NCBI RefSeq assembly: GCF_003721565.1
Contig: NZ_RJJE01000002.1
Coordinates: forward strand, 1-64,000
Direction: 5' to 3'
Length of the DNA stretch: 64,000 bases
From: Rufibacter immobilis
Lineage (GTDB): Bacteria; Bacteroidota; Bacteroidia; Cytophagales; Hymenobacteraceae
Position numbers and translations under genes: made by a program. Numbering within the stretch: position 1 is the stretch's first letter; every line of letters begins with the position of its first letter. The notes under the pieces were generated by a model. It did not search any database. It saw only the letters and a list, made by a program, of their open reading frames with translations, and was not told the DNA's origin. Below, piece by piece: positions 60,973 through 64,000 of this stretch.

Positions 60973-61012
60973 CTGTTTAGGGGCTCTTTTCAGAAAAAGA
61001 GCCCCTAAACAG
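60973..61012. repeat. interspersed GTTTAGGGGC hairpin
   Basis: ctgtttaggggctc - ttttcagaaaa - agagcccctaaacag, 47 nt after the stop of the STAS-like gene. Confidence 0.9.
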
Positions 61013-61038
61013 AAAAGCCCGCTTGCGGCGGGCCTTTC
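61013..61038 (+). terminator. intrinsic terminator
   Basis: gcccgc/gcgggc stem with flanking aaa/ttt, directly after the hairpin repeat and between convergent genes. Confidence 0.75.
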
Positions 61039-61065
61039 TGTGGGTATGTGAGTGGAAGATGTACG

Positions 61066-61986
61066 TTATACGTTCATGGAAGACTCTCTGCGGCGCATTT
61101 TACCGGCCGGAATCCCGAACATCATCTTAAAGCGGCGGCAGAAGTACGCCGTGTCTTTGTAGCCCACGTCTTTGCCAATTTCTCTGATGCTTTTCTTGGT
61201 TGTGCGCAGCAAGAATACGGCACGCTCCATGCGCTGGTATTCAATGTAGTCCTGCGGGTTAATACCGGTCAGCATTTTGAAGTATTGGCCTACATAGTCC
61301 TCAGACACGTTGGCTACGTTGCTGAGCACTTTGTTAGACAAGTCGCCACCCAAGTTCTCTTTGATGTAGTTGAACAGGTCAATGAGGCGTGGGTCTTTGA
61401 AGTAGGTACTGTTGGTGGCCAACTGCTCCACAAACATCTTGTTCTTTAAGATGTAACGGATCAGTTCCACCACCATCTGCTCTGTGTACAGGCTGATGAT
61501 ACGCTCCTTACCCGGCAGATCCTGCATGCTTTCCTCCACAATCTTGATCACCAGCGTGGCCAGCTTGTTGCTGGAAATCACGAACGCCGGCACCTCCAGA
61601 GAGGTGAAGAAGTTCACAGAATCAAATACCTTAGCCTCAAAGCTCACAAAGCTGTGGCTGTCATCTGCCTCTCCAATAAGGTCAAGGTCATTGTTGCTTT
61701 TGAAGAACTTGTCTTTGGTGGTGATGTAGTCATCATTGGAGATGACTCTACTCTCGGTGTCACCGTAGTAGATTTTGGTACTACGTCCACCCGGAATGAA
61801 GAGCAACTGTCCTTCTTCCGCCACTTGCTTATCATCACCGAAAGCAACAATGCCATTGTGCACCAATATGAGGTTGTTACCAACATCATAGTAGTTACGC
61901 ACAGTGAGTGGCTGCTGCAACACCAGGTTTTTAGCCTTGATGTAGCGCACTTTCAGCGACTCAATTATTTTATTGTAATCTTCCAT
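61066..61986 (-). CDS. AraC family transcriptional regulator
   Basis: A 306-aa regulator. The N-terminal part (about 15-190) is a cupin-like sensor (NNLILVHNGIVAFGDDKQVAEEGQLLFIPGGRSTKIYYG). The C-terminal HTH_18 domain (about 205-300) has SEDYVGQYFKMLTGINPQDYI and DVGYKDTAYFCRRFKMMFG. This is a widely conserved Bacteroidota form of unknown regulon. Monocistronic with a long AT-rich leader. Confidence 0.92.
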   Translation of the reverse strand: MEDYNKIIESLKVRYIKAKNLVLQQPLTVRNYYDVGNNLILVHNGIVAFGDDKQVAEEGQLLFIPGGRSTKIYYGDTESRVISNDDYITTKDKFFKSNNDLDLIGEADDSHSFVSFEAKVFDSVNFFTSLEVPAFVISSNKLATLVIKIVEESMQDLPGKERIISLYTEQMVVELIRYILKNKMFVEQLATNSTYFKDPRLIDLFNYIKENLGGDLSNKVLSNVANVSEDYVGQYFKMLTGINPQDYIEYQRMERAVFLLRTTKKSIREIGKDVGYKDTAYFCRRFKMMFGIPAGKMRRRESSMNV

Positions 61987-62154
61987 GTAAGGGAACTTAT
62001 TAAAGGGTTTCTATTTTTGTTGATTTTTTAAGTTGTCTGTCGGCTTAAAATTAGTACTTATCTTTGAGCTTATCAAACAAATAAGTAATATATTTATAAA
62101 AGCACATTCCCTATATACCTAAATATCAACTTTAAACGTTTAGAAACCCCTATT

Positions 62155-63294
62155 CTATTTCAAGATCTCCCTTGAGATTACTATTTTCTGAATTTCAGAC
62201 GTACCCTCATAAATTTGCGTGATTTTGGCATCACGCATTAAGCGCTCCACGTGATATTCTTTCACAAAGCCGTAGCCACCGTGTATCTGAACGGCCTCTA
62301 CGGTTGTTTCCATGGCCACTTTAGAGGCAAAAAGCTTCGCCATGGCGCCAGATTTAGAATAATCGCGGTGCGCGTCTTTGTCTGCGGCGGCCTGAAGGCA
62401 CAGCAAACGGGCGGCATCAATGTTGGTAGCCATGTCTGCCAGCTTGAACTGGATAGCCTGGTGCTGTGAGATAGGCACCCCAAACGCTTTACGCTCTTTT
62501 GAATATTTCAGCGCCAGTTCATAAGCTCCGGAGGCAATGCCCAGCGCTTGGGAGGCAATTCCTATTCTACCGCCGTTAAGGGTAGACATGGCAAACTTAA
62601 ACCCGAAACCGTCCTCACCTATGCGGTTCTCCTTGGGCACCTTCACGTCTGTGAACATAAGAGAATGGGTGTCTGAGCCTCTAATACCCAATTTGTTTTC
62701 CTTAGGCCCTACCACAAAGCCCGGCGTGTCTTTCTCCACAATAAGAGCGTTGATGCCTCTGTGGCGCAACTCTGGGTTGGTTTGGGCAATAACTAAGTAG
62801 ACAGAAGCGGTGCTTCCGTTGGTGATCCAGTTTTTGGTGCCGTTGAGCAGGTAGTGGTCTCCCATGTCAACAGCAGTGGTGCGTTGCATGGTGGCGTCTG
62901 AACCCGCCTCAGGTTCAGAAAGGCAGAAGGCGCCAATGATCTCGCCGGAAGTAAGGCGTGGAAGGTATTTCTGTTTCTGCTCCTCGTTTCCGTACTTCTC
63001 CAGCCCCCAGCAGACAAGGGAGTTATTGACAGACATTACCACTGAAGCGGAGGCATCTACCTTAGAGATTTCTTCCATGGCCAGCACATAAGAAACGGAG
63101 TCCATTCCGCCGCCGCCATATTTAGGGTCTACCATCATTCCCAGAAAACCAAGCTCCCCCATTTTCTTGATCTGTTCTGCAGGAAACTTCTGGTGTTCAT
63201 CTCGCTCAATTACACCAGGCAATAATTCTGTCTGCGCAAAATCCCGGGCAGCTTCCTGCACGGCTAAATGTTCTTCCGTTAATTTAAAATCCAT
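62155..63294 (-). CDS. acyl-CoA dehydrogenase
   Basis: A 379-aa flavoenzyme catalysing alpha,beta-dehydrogenation of acyl-CoA. Domains N (1-115), M (about 120-215, CLSEPEAGSDA), and C (about 225-379). Catalytic Glu363 lies in IYEGTSEIQ, matching short/medium-chain type enzymes. Full length. A -7-type promoter element lies upstream. Confidence 0.95.
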   Translation of the reverse strand: MDFKLTEEHLAVQEAARDFAQTELLPGVIERDEHQKFPAEQIKKMGELGFLGMMVDPKYGGGGMDSVSYVLAMEEISKVDASASVVMSVNNSLVCWGLEKYGNEEQKQKYLPRLTSGEIIGAFCLSEPEAGSDATMQRTTAVDMGDHYLLNGTKNWITNGSTASVYLVIAQTNPELRHRGINALIVEKDTPGFVVGPKENKLGIRGSDTHSLMFTDVKVPKENRIGEDGFGFKFAMSTLNGGRIGIASQALGIASGAYELALKYSKERKAFGVPISQHQAIQFKLADMATNIDAARLLCLQAAADKDAHRDYSKSGAMAKLFASKVAMETTVEAVQIHGGYGFVKEYHVERLMRDAKITQIYEGTSEIQKIVISREILK

Positions 63295-63339
63295 AGAGAA
63301 AGTTACTTATGAGTTGCAGTCATTAAATAATAGATTAAA

Positions 63340-63347
63340 CAAAGTTA
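63340..63347 (-). promoter_or_regulatory. candidate -7 element of the acyl-CoA dehydrogenase gene
   Basis: On the minus strand reads TAACTTTG, 45 nt upstream of the start. A TTG lies 16 bp further upstream, shorter than the usual 19. Confidence 0.4.
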
Positions 63348-63448
63348 GGTAAAATTTAGTATGCAAGCAGCGCATCTAAATTTCTACACCTTTCAAAGCT
63401 AACATTTGTTCGGTAAAATTGTTGCATTTTCCCCGTTCTATCATACGT

Positions 63449-63508
63449 AGGCATTCATAAAAAAAGAGGGAGCAAATTATTATGCTCCCTCTTTTTTTAT
63501 GAATGCCT
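63449..63508. terminator. bidirectional hairpin terminator, 26-bp stem
   Basis: Perfect 26-bp stem (aggcattcataaaaaaagag... and complement) with an 8-nt loop; the A/T tract lies inside the stem. Located 10 nt after the zinc peptidase stop. Confidence 0.88.
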
Positions 63509-63518
63509 TAGCTGTTTA

Positions 63519-64000
63519 CTAGTCTCTTCTGCCAAACAGGAAGGAGGCATAGTATAACAATGTGGCCAATGAACCCAAAGCAGCTACCACATACGTCATG
63601 GCCGCCCATTTAAGCGCATCTTTTGCCATGCCATGTTCTTGGGTGGTTACTACGCCGCGGGTGCTCATCCAGGCCAAAGCCCTTTTGCTGGCATCAAACT
63701 CTACCGGCAACGTGATAAAGCTGAAAAGTGTGGTCAAAGCGAAAAGTGCCACCCCAATGGCCAACGGCAAAATAGTGGTCTGTATCATCAAGATCCCAAT
63801 GAGCAGAATCCATTGCATGTAGCGGCTAGCCACACTCAAAGCCGGCACCATAGCCGAACGGAATTTCAAGAAAGAATATGCCCGGGCGTGTTGCACGGCG
63901 TGACCGCACTCGTGTGCCGCTACCGCCGCCGCGGCCGCAGAACGGGCTTCATACACATACTCACTTAAATTCACCGTCTTGTCGGCGGGGTTGTAGTGGT
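63519..64000 (-). CDS. zinc metallopeptidase (Zn_peptidase_2, YugP-like), 5' end beyond the window
   Basis: At least 160 codons; the frame runs off the right edge. The HECGH zinc motif (AAHECGHAVQHA) lies near 63,900, followed by three membrane helices (about 63,700-63,830 and 63,540-63,610). The visible end PADKTVNLSEYVY is typical of the family, whose members are about 225 aa. Membrane-embedded putative neutral zinc metallopeptidase of unknown substrate. Partial because of the window, not truncated biologically. Confidence 0.9.
   Translation of the reverse strand, partial: HYNPADKTVNLSEYVYEARSAAAAAVAAHECGHAVQHARAYSFLKFRSAMVPALSVASRYMQWILLIGILMIQTTILPLAIGVALFALTTLFSFITLPVEFDASKRALAWMSTRGVVTTQEHGMAKDALKWAAMTYVVAALGSLATLLYYASFLFGRRD

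Noticed and set aside
1979-61012. CRISPR array interpretation of the dispersed hairpins
   Set aside because: Copies are kilobases apart in intergenic spaces with no regular spacing and no cas genes in the window.

Overview
The window looks like a chromosome segment from Bacteroidota, order Cytophagales, most likely Hymenobacteraceae (Rufibacter/Pontibacter-like; genus not certain). Support comes from DUF4293 and DUF4476 proteins, a bacterial heptaprenylglyceryl-phosphate synthase, a PorE-type TPR/propeller/OmpA lipoprotein, large double-FtsX permeases, weak Shine-Dalgarno sites, and a tRNA promoter of the Bacteroidota type (TTTG-N19-TAnnTTTG).

Left chromosomal arm (1-29,000): a quinone/thiol-stress-like pair (VOC dioxygenase plus alpha/beta hydrolase) beside a YceI protein; a MacAB/HlyD-type ABC efflux operon (2950-7599); a stressosome-type operon (7875-11942: RsbR, RsbS, RsbT, an ATPase-SpoIIE phosphatase fusion, and a histidine kinase with an extra N-terminal RsbT-like ATPase) with a convergent response regulator; two related outer-membrane barrels flanking a GyrI-like protein; an ABC exporter; truA; purM; a PorE-like protein; and a two-gene membrane Fe-S oxidoreductase.

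Mobile hotspot (29,121-50,800): a complete tRNA-Phe(GAA) is followed by two further partial copies of its 3' end (30,603-30,662 and 50,685-50,717). All three share a 33-bp core and each is followed by its own terminator. They bound a 1.5-kb segment with a Fic gene and a 20-kb AT-rich integrative element. The element carries a tyrosine integrase at its right end, a family-A-polymerase-like replication gene with a repeat-bearing putative origin, an EcoRII-type restriction module (C5 methyltransferase, EcoRII-family nuclease, Vsr), two further PD-(D/E)XK-type nucleases, a CoiA-like nuclease, a DUF262/DUF1524 (GmrSD-like) gene, an AbiC-like gene, a serine recombinase, a homing-type HNH gene, and two unrecognised clusters. 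The overlapping three-gene operon at 43,782-45,926 (DUF4747-like, four-TM protein, helical protein) is the best candidate for an undescribed, probably defence-related, system. Two convergent HNH nuclease genes lie just outside the right junction.

Right chromosomal arm (52,700-64,000): a DACNV/DisA-like protein, a metallophosphoesterase operon, a J-domain/TPR protein, a holin-like/YtxH-like pair with heptaprenylglyceryl-phosphate synthase, a GreA/Rnk-like factor, an AraC regulator, an acyl-CoA dehydrogenase and a truncated zinc metallopeptidase.

A 38-50 bp interspersed hairpin (core GTTTAGGGGC...GCCCCTAAAC) occurs at least 13 times nearly complete and about 8 times degenerate in the two chromosomal arms, usually just after stop codons. 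No recognisable hairpin occurs inside the island; only weak half-like traces lie behind two of the tRNA terminators. Several copies have different, copy-specific outer arms that are nevertheless fully self-complementary.
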